9,106 nt of DNA from Bacteroidota bacterium (GTDB lineage: Bacteria; Bacteroidota; Bacteroidia; Flavobacteriales; Flavobacteriaceae), in the NCBI GenBank assembly GCA_947483095.1, contig CANKLD010000048.1:1-9106 (forward strand), given 5' to 3'. A program made the position numbers and the translations under genes. Positions 1 to 5,674 of this stretch are shown here, one piece after another; positions within the stretch are counted from its first letter, which is position 1, and each line of letters begins with the position of its first letter. Under the pieces are notes generated by a model. That model had not been told where the DNA came from. It did not search any database and worked only from the letters and a program-made list of their open reading frames with translations.

Positions 1-903
1 CCAGTTGTTGCAACAACTTCTTATGCGACAGGAACGCCTTCACCAGCCGCTAAAAAAATATTAGACGAAAAAAACATCCAACCTTCAACTGTTGTTGGAA
101 CGGGAAAAGACGGAAGAATCACTAAAGAGGATGCGGTAAACTCCGTTCCATCAATGGGAACTCCTACAGGAGGCCCTAGAGGTGTTGAAAGAACAAAATT
201 ATCAATGTTGCGACGTAAAGTAGCGGAAAGATTGGTAGCTGCCAAAAACGATACGGCCATGTTAACGACATTTAATGAAGTGAACATGACGCCAATTAAC
301 ACCTTGCGTAATGAATACAAAGAGGCATTTAAAGCAAAACATGATGGAGTTGGTTTAGGATACATGTCGTTTTTTACCAAAGCGGTTACTAGAGCTTTGG
401 CCTTATTCCCAGATGTAAACTCAATGATGGACGGAGATTATAAAATAGGTTATGATTTTTGTGATATTTCAATTGCCGTTTCTGGACCAAAAGGATTGAT
501 GGTTCCTGTAGTTAGAGATGCTCATAATTTAACTTTCAGAGGAATTGAAGCAGAAATAAAAAGATTAGCTATAAAAGCGCGTGACGGACAAATTACTGTT
601 GATGACATGACCGGAGGAACTTTCACTATTACCAACGGAGGCGTTTTTGGAAGTATGTTGAGTACACCAATTATCAACCCACCACAATCTGGAATTTTAG
701 GAATGCACAATATTATTGAGCGCCCAATTGCGGTAAATGGTAAAGTTGAAATCCACCCAATGATGTATGTTGCGTTATCGTATGACCACAGAATCATTGA
801 CGGAAGGGAGTCGGTTGGATTCCTAGTAGCGGTTAAAGAAGCGTTAGAAAACCCATTGGAATTGTTGTGTGATAACAATCCTAAAAAGGCGTTTGAATTG
901 TAA
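1..903 (+). CDS. sucB: 2-oxoglutarate dehydrogenase E2 (dihydrolipoyllysine succinyltransferase), 5'-truncated by the window edge
   Basis: The E2 core of the 2-oxoglutarate dehydrogenase complex transfers the succinyl group from lipoamide to CoA in the cytoplasmic TCA cycle. The frame is open from base 1, so 300 C-terminal residues are visible and the lipoyl domain (roughly 100 residues) lies outside the window. An E3/E1-binding domain is visible at window residues 14-46 (SPAAKKIL through [14 protein letters not shown]). The catalytic acyltransferase domain runs from about residue 62 to the end and carries the active-site motif DHRIIDG, with His263 and Asp267 in window numbering. The segment [17 protein letters not shown] is the form typical of succinyltransferases rather than pyruvate E2, from family knowledge. 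An internal ATG at 154 is not the start, because the binding domain is encoded upstream of it. A bidirectional terminator follows 25 bp after the stop. The symbol odhB is equally used. Confidence 0.97.
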   Translation, partial: PVVATTSYATGTPSPAAKKILDEKNIQPSTVVGTGKDGRITKEDAVNSVPSMGTPTGGPRGVERTKLSMLRRKVAERLVAAKNDTAMLTTFNEVNMTPINTLRNEYKEAFKAKHDGVGLGYMSFFTKAVTRALALFPDVNSMMDGDYKIGYDFCDISIAVSGPKGLMVPVVRDAHNLTFRGIEAEIKRLAIKARDGQITVDDMTGGTFTITNGGVFGSMLSTPIINPPQSGILGMHNIIERPIAVNGKVEIHPMMYVALSYDHRIIDGRESVGFLVAVKEALENPLELLCDNNPKKAFEL

Positions 904-928
904 AAGTTTGCAACTATTTAAAAATATA

Positions 929-960
929 AAATCCCGTTTAGTTGATACTAAACGGGATTT
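929..960. terminator. Bidirectional rho-independent terminator between sucB and the convergent lipoprotein gene
   Basis: A perfect 13-bp inverted repeat (AAATCCCGTTTAG, 929-941; partner 948-960) encloses a 6-nt loop. It lies 25 bp after the sucB stop and 43 bp beyond the stop of the minus-strand gene at 1004-1675. The arms end in A- and T-runs on either side, so the hairpin can serve both convergent transcripts. Confidence 0.85.
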
Positions 961-1003
961 ATAATAATATGATTAAAAGAAACTTAATCACATAAAATAA
1001 TAA

Positions 1004-1675
1004 TTAGAAATTTGTTACTGTGGGTGGATTCGTTAAATAATTGGTGAATTGACCATGTCCAGTAGAATTCCATGTTGCCCCATAATATTGAACAGAATTT
1101 GAACTATAAATGGTGTTTCCTGATAAATCATGATTAATGTTTGTTACATAATGTAAATTATTAGTAGCTCCCATATCAAAGTTCATCACGAAATGGTAGT
1201 CTCCAATAGTGCTTCTAGTCCAATCAAAAGTGATATTATAATTTGAATTATTTGCAGACCCCAAAACAGAAGTGTTTATAGAATAATTCCAATGTCCAGC
1301 TGTACTATCCGTATTTTGCCATCCCGTTATTGAAGAATATACTACAGAATTTAGTGTCATTGTATAAGTAAACTGATACTGATTACCAACTAAATTGTAT
1401 GAATAATTTACTGTATAACCACCGTAACTCCAAGTGTTTGTATAGGCACTTTTTCCAGTAGTATTATTCATATACATGGAGCCCATGTTCATATACGCTT
1501 CCATTTGAATGATTTGCGAATAGGTTTGAGGAGAATTTTTTTGTAAGTTTGAAGGTACTTTGGCAGCCAAATCTAACTTAGTTAAAGAAGGTATAAAAGT
1601 AGAGGAGGATTCATTATCACTACTACAACTCGTCATAATTATCGCAATAACGATAAAGCTTAATATTTTTTTCAT
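1004..1675 (-). CDS. Hypothetical exported lipoprotein, Asn/Tyr/Ser/Thr-rich
   Basis: The 223-residue product begins with a lipoprotein signal: MKK, a hydrophobic stretch (residues 4-14) and lipobox MTSC with lipidated Cys17. The following SSDNESSS resembles the acidic/serine export signal that sends Bacteroidota lipoproteins to the outer surface (established for the phylum, inferred here). The mature part is rich in Asn, Tyr, Thr and Ser, with alternating polar/aromatic stretches such as YGGYTVNYSYN and YQFTYTMTLN that suggest an all-beta fold. It has no cysteine after Cys17. I do not recognise a family and assign no function. The start is fixed by the signal peptide. A good flavobacterial promoter lies about 30 bp upstream, and the gene is apparently monocistronic, converging on sucB. 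Confidence 0.85.
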   Translation of the reverse strand: MKKILSFIVIAIIMTSCSSDNESSSTFIPSLTKLDLAAKVPSNLQKNSPQTYSQIIQMEAYMNMGSMYMNNTTGKSAYTNTWSYGGYTVNYSYNLVGNQYQFTYTMTLNSVVYSSITGWQNTDSTAGHWNYSINTSVLGSANNSNYNITFDWTRSTIGDYHFVMNFDMGATNNLHYVTNINHDLSGNTIYSSNSVQYYGATWNSTGHGQFTNYLTNPPTVTNF

Positions 1676-1701
1676 TTATTATTTAAGTTAAATTTATACC
1701 A

Positions 1702-1731
1702 CAAATATAGTATTACTAACCAAATAACCAA
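1702..1731 (-). promoter_or_regulatory. Bacteroidota-type promoter of the 1004-1675 lipoprotein gene
   Basis: Read on the minus strand, TTG (1731-1729) is followed after 19 nt by TATATTTG (1709-1702). This matches the flavobacterial consensus TTG-N17-23-TAnnTTTG. The -7 box ends 26 nt before the ATG at 1675, leaving a short leader. Confidence 0.7.
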
Positions 1732-1756
1732 ATTATTTATTTTAATTTATTTGGTT
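1718..1756. repeat. AACCAAAT tandem and inverted repeat overlapping the lipoprotein promoter
   Basis: AACCAAAT occurs twice in tandem (1718-1725 and 1726-1733), and its reverse complement ATTTGGTT lies at 1749-1756. The second direct copy covers the -33 TTG of the minus-strand promoter. The arrangement could be an operator for a dimeric regulator. The sequence is AT-rich, so chance is possible. Confidence 0.35.
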
Positions 1757-1875
1757 TAATAAAAAATTAAAATATTGAACCACATGGTTTTAGTGTCTTA
1801 AAATCTAAGTTTCTCCCGCATGAATCCATTTGTGAAGCAATATTAAATCTGGTTCTATAATAGATTGGCAAAATA

Positions 1876-1911
1876 AAAATCCTTTCATAATTTAACCTTT
1901 GAAAGGATTTT
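1876..1911 (-). terminator. 12-bp hairpin, possible minus-strand terminator
   Basis: Perfect 12-bp arms (AAAATCCTTTCA, 1876-1887; TGAAAGGATTTT, 1900-1911) enclose a 12-nt loop. On the minus strand the stem runs into TTTTTATTTT, so it could stop transcripts approaching the lipoprotein promoter. No minus-strand gene is seen immediately upstream, so its client is unknown. Confidence 0.4.
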
Positions 1912-1935
1912 CCGTTCGCAAATACAAATCGAACG

Positions 1936-1990
1936 AATCAAAATACTAACTTTGCAACGCTAATTTATTATGATGACAATCACCGCTACC
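1936..1990 (+). repeat. Near-duplicate of the tatD promoter and first codons (left copy)
   Basis: Two blocks match the start region of tatD at 5919-5972. Positions 1936-1954 match 5919-5937 at 17 of 19 bases, including the -7 box TAACTTTG at 1947-1954 (TACCTTTG at 5930). ATGACAATCACCGCTACC at 1973-1990 matches the tatD start at 5955-5972 at 17 of 18 bases. The distance between box and ATG is 18 nt here and 17 nt at tatD. The reading frame then diverges and stops at 2021-2023, so no TatD is encoded here. It may be a duplication scar flanking the accessory block; part of the upstream similarity is simply promoter consensus. Confidence 0.45.
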
Positions 1991-2247
1991 GCACGAATAC
2001 TTTCGTGTGGTTCTACTATTTAAAATATTGAAAAACACAAACACCTTCTAACATTCCTTATTCACCTGCATAGTCAGTGGCGCAGCTGGTTATGAAACTT
2101 GTAATTTCTAGTCATAACTTGTTCTTTTTACCAAAATTAGTAAAAACTTTCATTATTATCAAGAACCATGCGAAAGGATTCGCACGGCAGCGGGGGCGTT
2201 TGAGCCTTAATAGGTTTATAAAAAACGAGTTACGACTCGTTTTTTTT
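1961..2247 (+). ncRNA. Candidate structured small RNA (about 290 nt) ending at a strong terminator
   Basis: The segment runs from just after a -7-like box (TAACTTTG, 1947-1954; no clear -33 TTG) to a rho-independent terminator. In between are successive potential hairpins: ACCGCACGAA/TTCGTGTGGT at 1988-2011 (one G-U pair, 4-nt loop), GTTATGA/TCATAAC at 2089-2118, TTTTTAC/GTAAAAA at 2125-2146 and TGCGAA/TTCGCA at 2169-2184. No real ORF precedes the terminator, which therefore needs another client. I do not recognise tmRNA, RNase P, SRP or 6S signatures. It could equally be a dead intergenic repeat. Confidence 0.3.
2220..2247 (+). terminator. Strong rho-independent terminator with no upstream gene
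   Basis: An 11-bp stem (AAAAAACGAGT, 2220-2230; ACTCGTTTTTT, 2235-2245) has a 4-nt loop TACG and an 8-T run at 2240-2247. It ends whatever is transcribed from the plus strand of the preceding spacer and insulates the mntA promoter. Confidence 0.8.
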
Positions 2248-2312
2248 ATAAAATTAAGTGCCAAAAAATAATTGTGCCCAATAGGTTTAATCAAAATATT
2301 GAATTAATTTAC

Positions 2313-2320
2313 TACATTTG
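2313..2320 (+). promoter_or_regulatory. -7 promoter element of mntA, close to the start codon
   Basis: TACATTTG fits TAnnTTTG perfectly and ends only 4 nt before the ATG at 2325. Transcription would then begin at or very near the start codon, giving a leaderless or nearly leaderless mRNA. No TTG sits at the standard -33 spacing; the nearest, at 2299-2301, is only 11 nt away. Confidence 0.5.
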
Positions 2321-2324
2321 TACT

Positions 2325-2612
2325 ATGATTTCAGAACAACAAATTAATATCATTATCAACACTTTAAAACCATTTAAACCAAGTAAGATTGGGATTTTTG
2401 GCTCCTATTCCCGTGATGAAAACTCAAAGGAAAGCGATATAGATATTTTATATTCTTTTGATTCAAAATACAGTCTATTTGATTTGGTTGGACTACAAAT
2501 GGAGCTGCAAGACAAACTTCAAAAAGAAGTTGATTTAGTAGAATTTACAGCAATACATCCTAGATTAAAAGCACGTATTTTAAATGATGCAAAAATAGTA
2601 TATGAAACCTAG
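2325..2612 (+). CDS. mntA: MntA-like minimal nucleotidyltransferase (MNT/HEPN antitoxin)
   Basis: This 95-residue minimal nucleotidyltransferase has the signature GS-X10-D-X-D: Gly26-Ser27 in IFGSYSRD, then Asp38 and Asp40 in SDIDIL. A third catalytic acid is likely Asp70 in KEVDLVEF. In characterised MNT/HEPN systems such an enzyme adds AMP units to a tyrosine of the HEPN ribonuclease and so neutralises it; that role is inferred here from family and neighbour. I chose ATG 2325 because the protein then starts with the usual helix (MISEQQINIIIN) ahead of the beta strand, and because a -7 box lies just upstream. An in-frame ATG at 2274 would add 17 atypical residues. The 3' end overlaps the hepT start by 11 nt, as expected for translational coupling. 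All catalytic residues are present although its partner is broken. Confidence 0.9.
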   Translation: MISEQQINIIINTLKPFKPSKIGIFGSYSRDENSKESDIDILYSFDSKYSLFDLVGLQMELQDKLQKEVDLVEFTAIHPRLKARILNDAKIVYET

Positions 2613-2961
2613 TTTAGAAAGTGATTTATTTAGACTTAAACATATTTAAGATTGCATAGAAAAGATTACAATTTTAGTAAATTCTTGTAAAACGGTTGCA
2701 GTTTTTAAAAGTAGATGGATAGAACAAGATGCTATGATTAGGAATTTTGAAATTATTGGGGAAGCTTCTAATCATATTTCGGATCAAATTAAAAATGATT
2801 ATCCAGATATAGAATGGTACAAAATTAGAGGAATGAGGAATTTCATGTCTCATGAATATTTTGGAGTTAGGCTAGAAACCATTTGGGATACGGCAGTAGA
2901 AAATATCCCAATTTTAAAACTTCAAATTACTGAAATCATTTCAAATATAGAAGAAAAATAG
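2602..2961 (+). pseudogene. hepT: HepT-like HEPN ribonuclease toxin (DUF86) with an in-frame stop at codon 16
   Basis: Starting at ATG 2602, which overlaps mntA by 11 nt, the frame reads MKPSLESDLFRLKHI, then TAA at 2647-2649, and continues without shift to the stop at 2961. Ignoring the TAA gives 119 residues, a normal size for the family. The C-terminal half holds the HEPN motif RX4HXY as RNFMSHEY (Arg79, His84, Tyr86). Arg and His are the RNase residues, and Tyr86 is the expected target of MntA adenylylation. One base change (TTA to TAA) at codon 16 would explain the stop. An internal ATG at 2734 could give 75 residues, but these would lack the first HEPN helices and are unlikely to be an active toxin. 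This could be an inactivated toxin, a sequencing error, or less likely a recoded stop. Confidence 0.85.
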
Positions 2962-2991
2962 TACTTCGAATTTATCTACACAGAACGTCCT

Positions 2992-3011
2992 TTAAGATTT
3001 GTCAATCTTAA
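2992..3011 (+). terminator. Weak hairpin after hepT, possible terminator
   Basis: An 8-bp AT-rich inverted repeat (TTAAGATT, 2992-2999; AATCTTAA, 3004-3011) has loop TGTC and is followed by TTTATTTC. It lies 30 bp after the hepT stop and between convergent genes. The stem is weak, so the call is tentative. Confidence 0.4.
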
Positions 3012-3087
3012 TTTATTTCAGATTCTTAAATCATTTCAATCAATATGCATTGTTGTAAAACGTTATAATATTAAGACTTTTTTGTTA

Positions 3088-3663
3088 TTATTTCATACTT
3101 TTTATTTCTAAAAAAATGGTTTCCCATGGAATATTATAATTTGAATGATAAACAATATTATTATTGTTGTCTCGGATGAATAAATCTGAAAAACCCATCT
3201 TTTTACTATTACAATCTTTACATAGTTTTGAAATCATTAATTCATTTCGAACAGAAGGGTTTTTTCTATTACCATAAATACTAGTGTCTAATATGTAAAC
3301 TGGTTCATAATATTCTAATTTTTCAAAGTATTTTTTTATAGATTCAATTTCATCAAATCTACTACTTATAACAATAAACAATTGGAACAAATTTTTGTCT
3401 AAATTCACATAATCTATTAAATCTGGAAAAGCACTAAAAGAAAAGTGACAAGTATTAGAAAAACTATAAACAATTTTATATTTTGCTTTTTTTTCATTAA
3501 TAATGGTATCTAATGTTTTAATGTCTGTTACAAAAAGGTTAACTTTACCTTGCTCCAAATTTTCACTAAAAATTTTATTTAAATTATCCTTTGCGTTAAT
3601 AATTGTGTCTTGAGCATAGCAATAAAATTGTGTTAACAAAAAGAGTGCAATAATTTTTTTCAT
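3088..3663 (-). CDS. Exported thioredoxin-like protein with a CxxS site
   Basis: The 191-residue product has an N-terminal signal peptide (MKKIIALFLL) with probable cleavage after Ala17 (CYA-QD). After a short linker, YKIVYSFSNTCHFSFSAF (about 62-79) looks like the beta-strand and active-site region of a thioredoxin/TlpA-like fold, with Cys72-His-Phe-Ser75 in place of CxxC. Predicted alternating strands and helices follow (LFQLFIVIS, then EPVYILD), and a final hairpin LFIRDNNNNIVYH (161-173) resembles the last thioredoxin strands. A second pair, Cys148-Lys-Asp-Cys151, precedes it. The fold is inferred from pattern only. A single-thiol site would suit isomerase- or reductase-type chemistry, or the protein may be catalytically inactive. 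No TAnnTTTG promoter is visible, and a strong terminator lies just upstream, so expression may depend on read-through from the cysteine-rich lipoprotein operon. Confidence 0.75.
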   Translation of the reverse strand: MKKIIALFLLTQFYCYAQDTIINAKDNLNKIFSENLEQGKVNLFVTDIKTLDTIINEKKAKYKIVYSFSNTCHFSFSAFPDLIDYVNLDKNLFQLFIVISSRFDEIESIKKYFEKLEYYEPVYILDTSIYGNRKNPSVRNELMISKLCKDCNSKKMGFSDLFIRDNNNNIVYHSNYNIPWETIFLEIKSMK

Positions 3664-3675
3664 TTTGAAATGTTT

Positions 3676-3708
3676 AAAAAAAACTGCCGAACATTGTATT
3701 CGGCAGTT
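3676..3708 (-). terminator. Strong minus-strand terminator ending the 5010-3731 gene set
   Basis: Read on the minus strand, a perfect 10-bp stem (AACTGCCGAA, 3708-3699; TTCGGCAGTT, 3691-3682) with a 7-nt loop runs into a T-tract (3683-3676). It lies 22 bp after the stop at 3731 and only 12 bp before the start of the thioredoxin-like gene. Confidence 0.85.
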
Positions 3709-3730
3709 AAATATTTTATGCGTTAATTTA

Positions 3731-4055
3731 TTAATCTAAATAGATTCTATAACCTCCAAAATTCCCTAGTGAATTGTTGAAAGGATAATCACCTTGATTA
3801 AATGTTAAATTTTGCCCTACAGCTTGTTTAACATTTAATTCAAAATCGACATCTATTCTTAGAGTAAGTGCATCCGCAGGAATATCAGAAGGAATTGTTT
3901 CTGAAAGTAAGATATCAATAAAGTGCTTGTTTAAAGTTGTGTCAAATTCTAATAAAGTTGCACCACCATTTGTACTTGTGTTTTTTTGAGATAATTTATC
4001 AAATTGAGGAAACCAATCGGCATTACAAAGACCCCAACCAGCACATTTTTAACAT
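3731..4055 (-). pseudogene. Hypothetical ORF of about 107 codons, frameshifted in an A5 run just after the start
   Basis: A minus-strand frame is open from 4048 to the TAA at 3731-3733 (105 codons) with no ATG in it. It begins KCAGWGLCNADWFPQFDKL and ends NFGGYRIYLD. An ATG at 4055-4053 lies just upstream in another frame, separated by a run of five A (minus strand; T at 4046-4050). With four A the gene would read MLKCAGWGLC and be continuous for 107 codons. That start would sit 12 nt after the stop of the 92-aa gene, matching the 13-nt spacing between the two preceding genes. The coding texture (mixed polar/hydrophobic, FDTTLNKHFIDILLSETIP) and the strong terminator downstream support a real or recently real gene. 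The family is not recognised. A 5' truncation is the alternative. Confidence 0.6.
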
Positions 4056-4067
4056 GACTATTCCTAA

Positions 4068-4346
4068 TTATATTAAAAAATAAATAATGAATAATAAGCC
4101 CAAAATTAATAAGATTCTTACTAAAGTTTTTTGAACGGATTTAGTGCCGTTTTCTTTATCATAAGTAAGCTCGTTTTTAATTTTAATAAATAAAAGAGGT
4201 AGTATAATAATTATAAAAAATGTAGAAGTTATATTTATATATTCTCTTCCTAAAATTAAATTTACAATAATAAAGACAAAAACTATAAAATAGTTTATGT
4301 AAGTATAGTTATCTATAAATGATTTTTTTAAATTTTGTTTTTCCAT
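4068..4346 (-). CDS. Small three-helix membrane protein, unknown function
   Basis: The 92-residue protein has three likely transmembrane segments, at about residues 16-32 (YINYFIVFVFIIVNLIL), 39-54 (ITSTFFIIIILPLLFI) and 75-92 (LVRILLILGLLFIIYFLI). A charged loop (KIKNELTYDKENGTKSVQK) separates the second and third. There is no signal peptide and no recognisable enzymatic motif. It starts 13 nt after the stop of the cysteine-rich lipoprotein gene and is probably co-transcribed with it. The pairing suggests an accessory or protective role for the lipoprotein, but nothing in the sequence shows this. AT-rich codon use matches the neighbours. Confidence 0.65.
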   Translation of the reverse strand: MEKQNLKKSFIDNYTYINYFIVFVFIIVNLILGREYINITSTFFIIIILPLLFIKIKNELTYDKENGTKSVQKTLVRILLILGLLFIIYFLI

Positions 4347-4359
4347 TTTTATTAAATAT

Positions 4360-5010
4360 TTAATTCATACAAGATCCATAGTCTTCTCTAGCATCACTTT
4401 TGCAATCAGATAAATCCCAAGCACAAAAGACCCCAACAACTAATCCTGGAAATAATCCATCAGCCGCCGCTATAACAGCAACAAGTGCACATTTTCCATA
4501 AGTTCTATTGCATCTTCCTATATCGGTATTATATTGTCCTGCACAAGACGTAGTTTTTGCATTACTATTTTGATTAGCAATATAATTTTCTAAAACTAAA
4601 TCATATTGATTATTTAGTAAATCAGCTCTTTTGTTTTCATCTAAAAGGTAAAAATCTGGATTTTTAATTCTAAAATTGTTTTGCAAATTTATTCTTTCTT
4701 TAACAAGTTTTAATATAGTTTCACTATTTAATATACCTGCTTTTTTTAAGACAATTTTAATGTCGTTTTCTGTTTTAGAAAGTAATAAGGAGTTTTTATA
4801 ACTAGCGTCACTATTAATTCTTTGATTTTTAGCAAATTCGTTGTCAATTTCAATCGTTTTGTCTAAAAAATCTTCAGAAAGTTGTTTTAAATTTTGAGTT
4901 ATTTTTTGTTCATTTATCTCGGTTTTAATTTCTCCATCTTTTTCACATGAGATAAAAATAAGGCTAGACAAAATTACTACTAATGATAGAATTTTAAATA
5001 TTTTTTTCAT
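4360..5010 (-). CDS. Lipoprotein with a mirror-symmetric six-cysteine C-terminal domain
   Basis: The 216-residue product starts with a lipoprotein signal (MKK, hydrophobic 7-20, FISC with Cys22) followed by EKDGE, an acidic stretch that fits Bacteroidota surface export. Residues about 30-150 are charged and probably helical, with heptad-like stretches (INEQKITQNLKQLSEDFLDK). The C-terminal domain holds Cys156, 167, 174, 196, 203 and 214, i.e. C-X10-C-X6-C-X21-C-X6-C-X10-C, exactly symmetric about Gly185. The inner 21 residues are hydrophobic with a turn at DGLFPG. I infer an antiparallel helical hairpin with three nested disulfides, formed in the oxidising periplasm or at the surface. I recall similar cysteine-bearing tails in flavobacterial hypothetical proteins but know no function. 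It is the first gene of a minus-strand set. No TAnnTTTG promoter is seen in the 190 bp upstream. Confidence 0.8.
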   Translation of the reverse strand: MKKIFKILSLVVILSSLIFISCEKDGEIKTEINEQKITQNLKQLSEDFLDKTIEIDNEFAKNQRINSDASYKNSLLLSKTENDIKIVLKKAGILNSETILKLVKERINLQNNFRIKNPDFYLLDENKRADLLNNQYDLVLENYIANQNSNAKTTSCAGQYNTDIGRCNRTYGKCALVAVIAAADGLFPGLVVGVFCAWDLSDCKSDAREDYGSCMN

Positions 5011-5602
5011 AATATATATTTTTCTTCCCTTATATTGATACGGACTACCGCAAGGACGATAACTTTAGGTACTATTTTTTAAGTTTTTTAACTTTGGTTA
5101 ATGTACCGCCCCGCTGTTTACTAATTTTAATTTCGAGTCGCATCTTTTATGTTAAATAATCCATTTGATTATTTTTTTTAGTCATTTTTCTGCGTTTTCG
5201 TCGTCAAAAATTTTTGCCAACTTGTACATTGGCGAAACCACCTTTCACAATAACCCCAAATTGAGGTAAATCGGCGAAGTTTTGTTTCGCATTATTTTTT
5301 TCTATTTTACAAACCACAAAACAACCACAACAGTTGTATTTGTCTCTTGGACTGCGCATTCTTTTTGAGGGAGGTAATAGCGGCAAAACGAAATGCTTGC
5401 CTTTGAACAAAGAAATAATGGAATTTTATTTCGATAATAAATACAATTGATTGTATATTTTATAAATGTACTGATAATATTAATGTGAAAATTCTTAATA
5501 ACTAGAAATTTAAAACTTTAACACTTCTTCGGGTTGTATAAAGATTGAAAATGACAACTAATAGGAAATGCTTCTATTTTTCTAGTACTTAAAAAGAAAA
5601 TA

Positions 5603-5639
5603 AAAACGCTTTTTCTAGCCCAGACAGTAGCGGCATCCC
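5603..5639 (+). repeat. Intergenic repeat module, copy 1
   Basis: This 37-bp stretch recurs 151 bp downstream at 5754-5790 with 35 of 37 bases identical; the last 28 bases (5612-5639, containing CTAGCCCAGACAGTAGCGGC) are exact. Copy 1 is followed by two further hairpins and not by the GATATAGCG tail seen after copy 2. It resembles the 'tagCCC..GATAG.AGCGGCATCC' intergenic sequence I recall as common in Flavobacterium genomes, which I cannot verify here. Confidence 0.85.
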
Positions 5640-5647
5640 CAGCTAGT

Positions 5648-5660
5648 GCGAGCGTCTCGC
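5648..5660. repeat. Short GC-rich hairpin
   Basis: GCGAG (5648-5652) and CTCGC (5656-5660) form a 5-bp stem around CGT, directly after repeat copy 1. It is part of the repeat-rich spacer, with no T-run and no obvious terminator role. Confidence 0.5.
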
Positions 5661-5674
5661 TTGTGTCCAGAAAT

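Larger units (their letters stand above)
1732..2324. other. Gene-poor spacer with hairpins and possible remnants
   Basis: No convincing protein gene lies in this stretch. A minus-strand mini-ORF (1888-1805, 27 codons, ending in HKWIHAGET) reads like the tail of a protein but is too short to call. A 64-codon plus-strand frame at 2077-2271 runs straight through a strong terminator and is rejected. The stretch holds a 12-bp hairpin (1876-1911), a TAACTTTG box with a near-copy of the tatD start (1936-1990), a run of further hairpins (1988-2184) and a terminator (2220-2247). These last elements are listed separately. Confidence 0.6.

Noticed and set aside
522..878. Long antisense frame inside sucB, and similar antisense frames in the acyltransferase and ansA
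   Set aside because: These are shadows of well-identified genes on the other strand, without their own start signals or motifs.
2076..2095. tRNA-like stretch GTGGCGCAGCTGGTTATG
   Set aside because: It resembles a tRNA D-arm, but no acceptor, anticodon or T-arm can be paired around it.
2077..2271. 64-codon plus-strand frame starting at GTG
   Set aside because: It passes through the strong terminator at 2220-2247, has a run of basic/low-complexity residues and no start signals.
2112..2294. 60-codon minus-strand frame
   Set aside because: It is the mirror of the same hairpin-rich spacer, with no promoter, start signal or recognisable domain.
5040..5120. Possible integron attC-like site (GTTATCG... 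and ...AACAGCG on the minus strand)
   Set aside because: The core triplets do not fit GTTRRRY/RYYYAAC, no paired R/L boxes were found, and no integrase gene is present.
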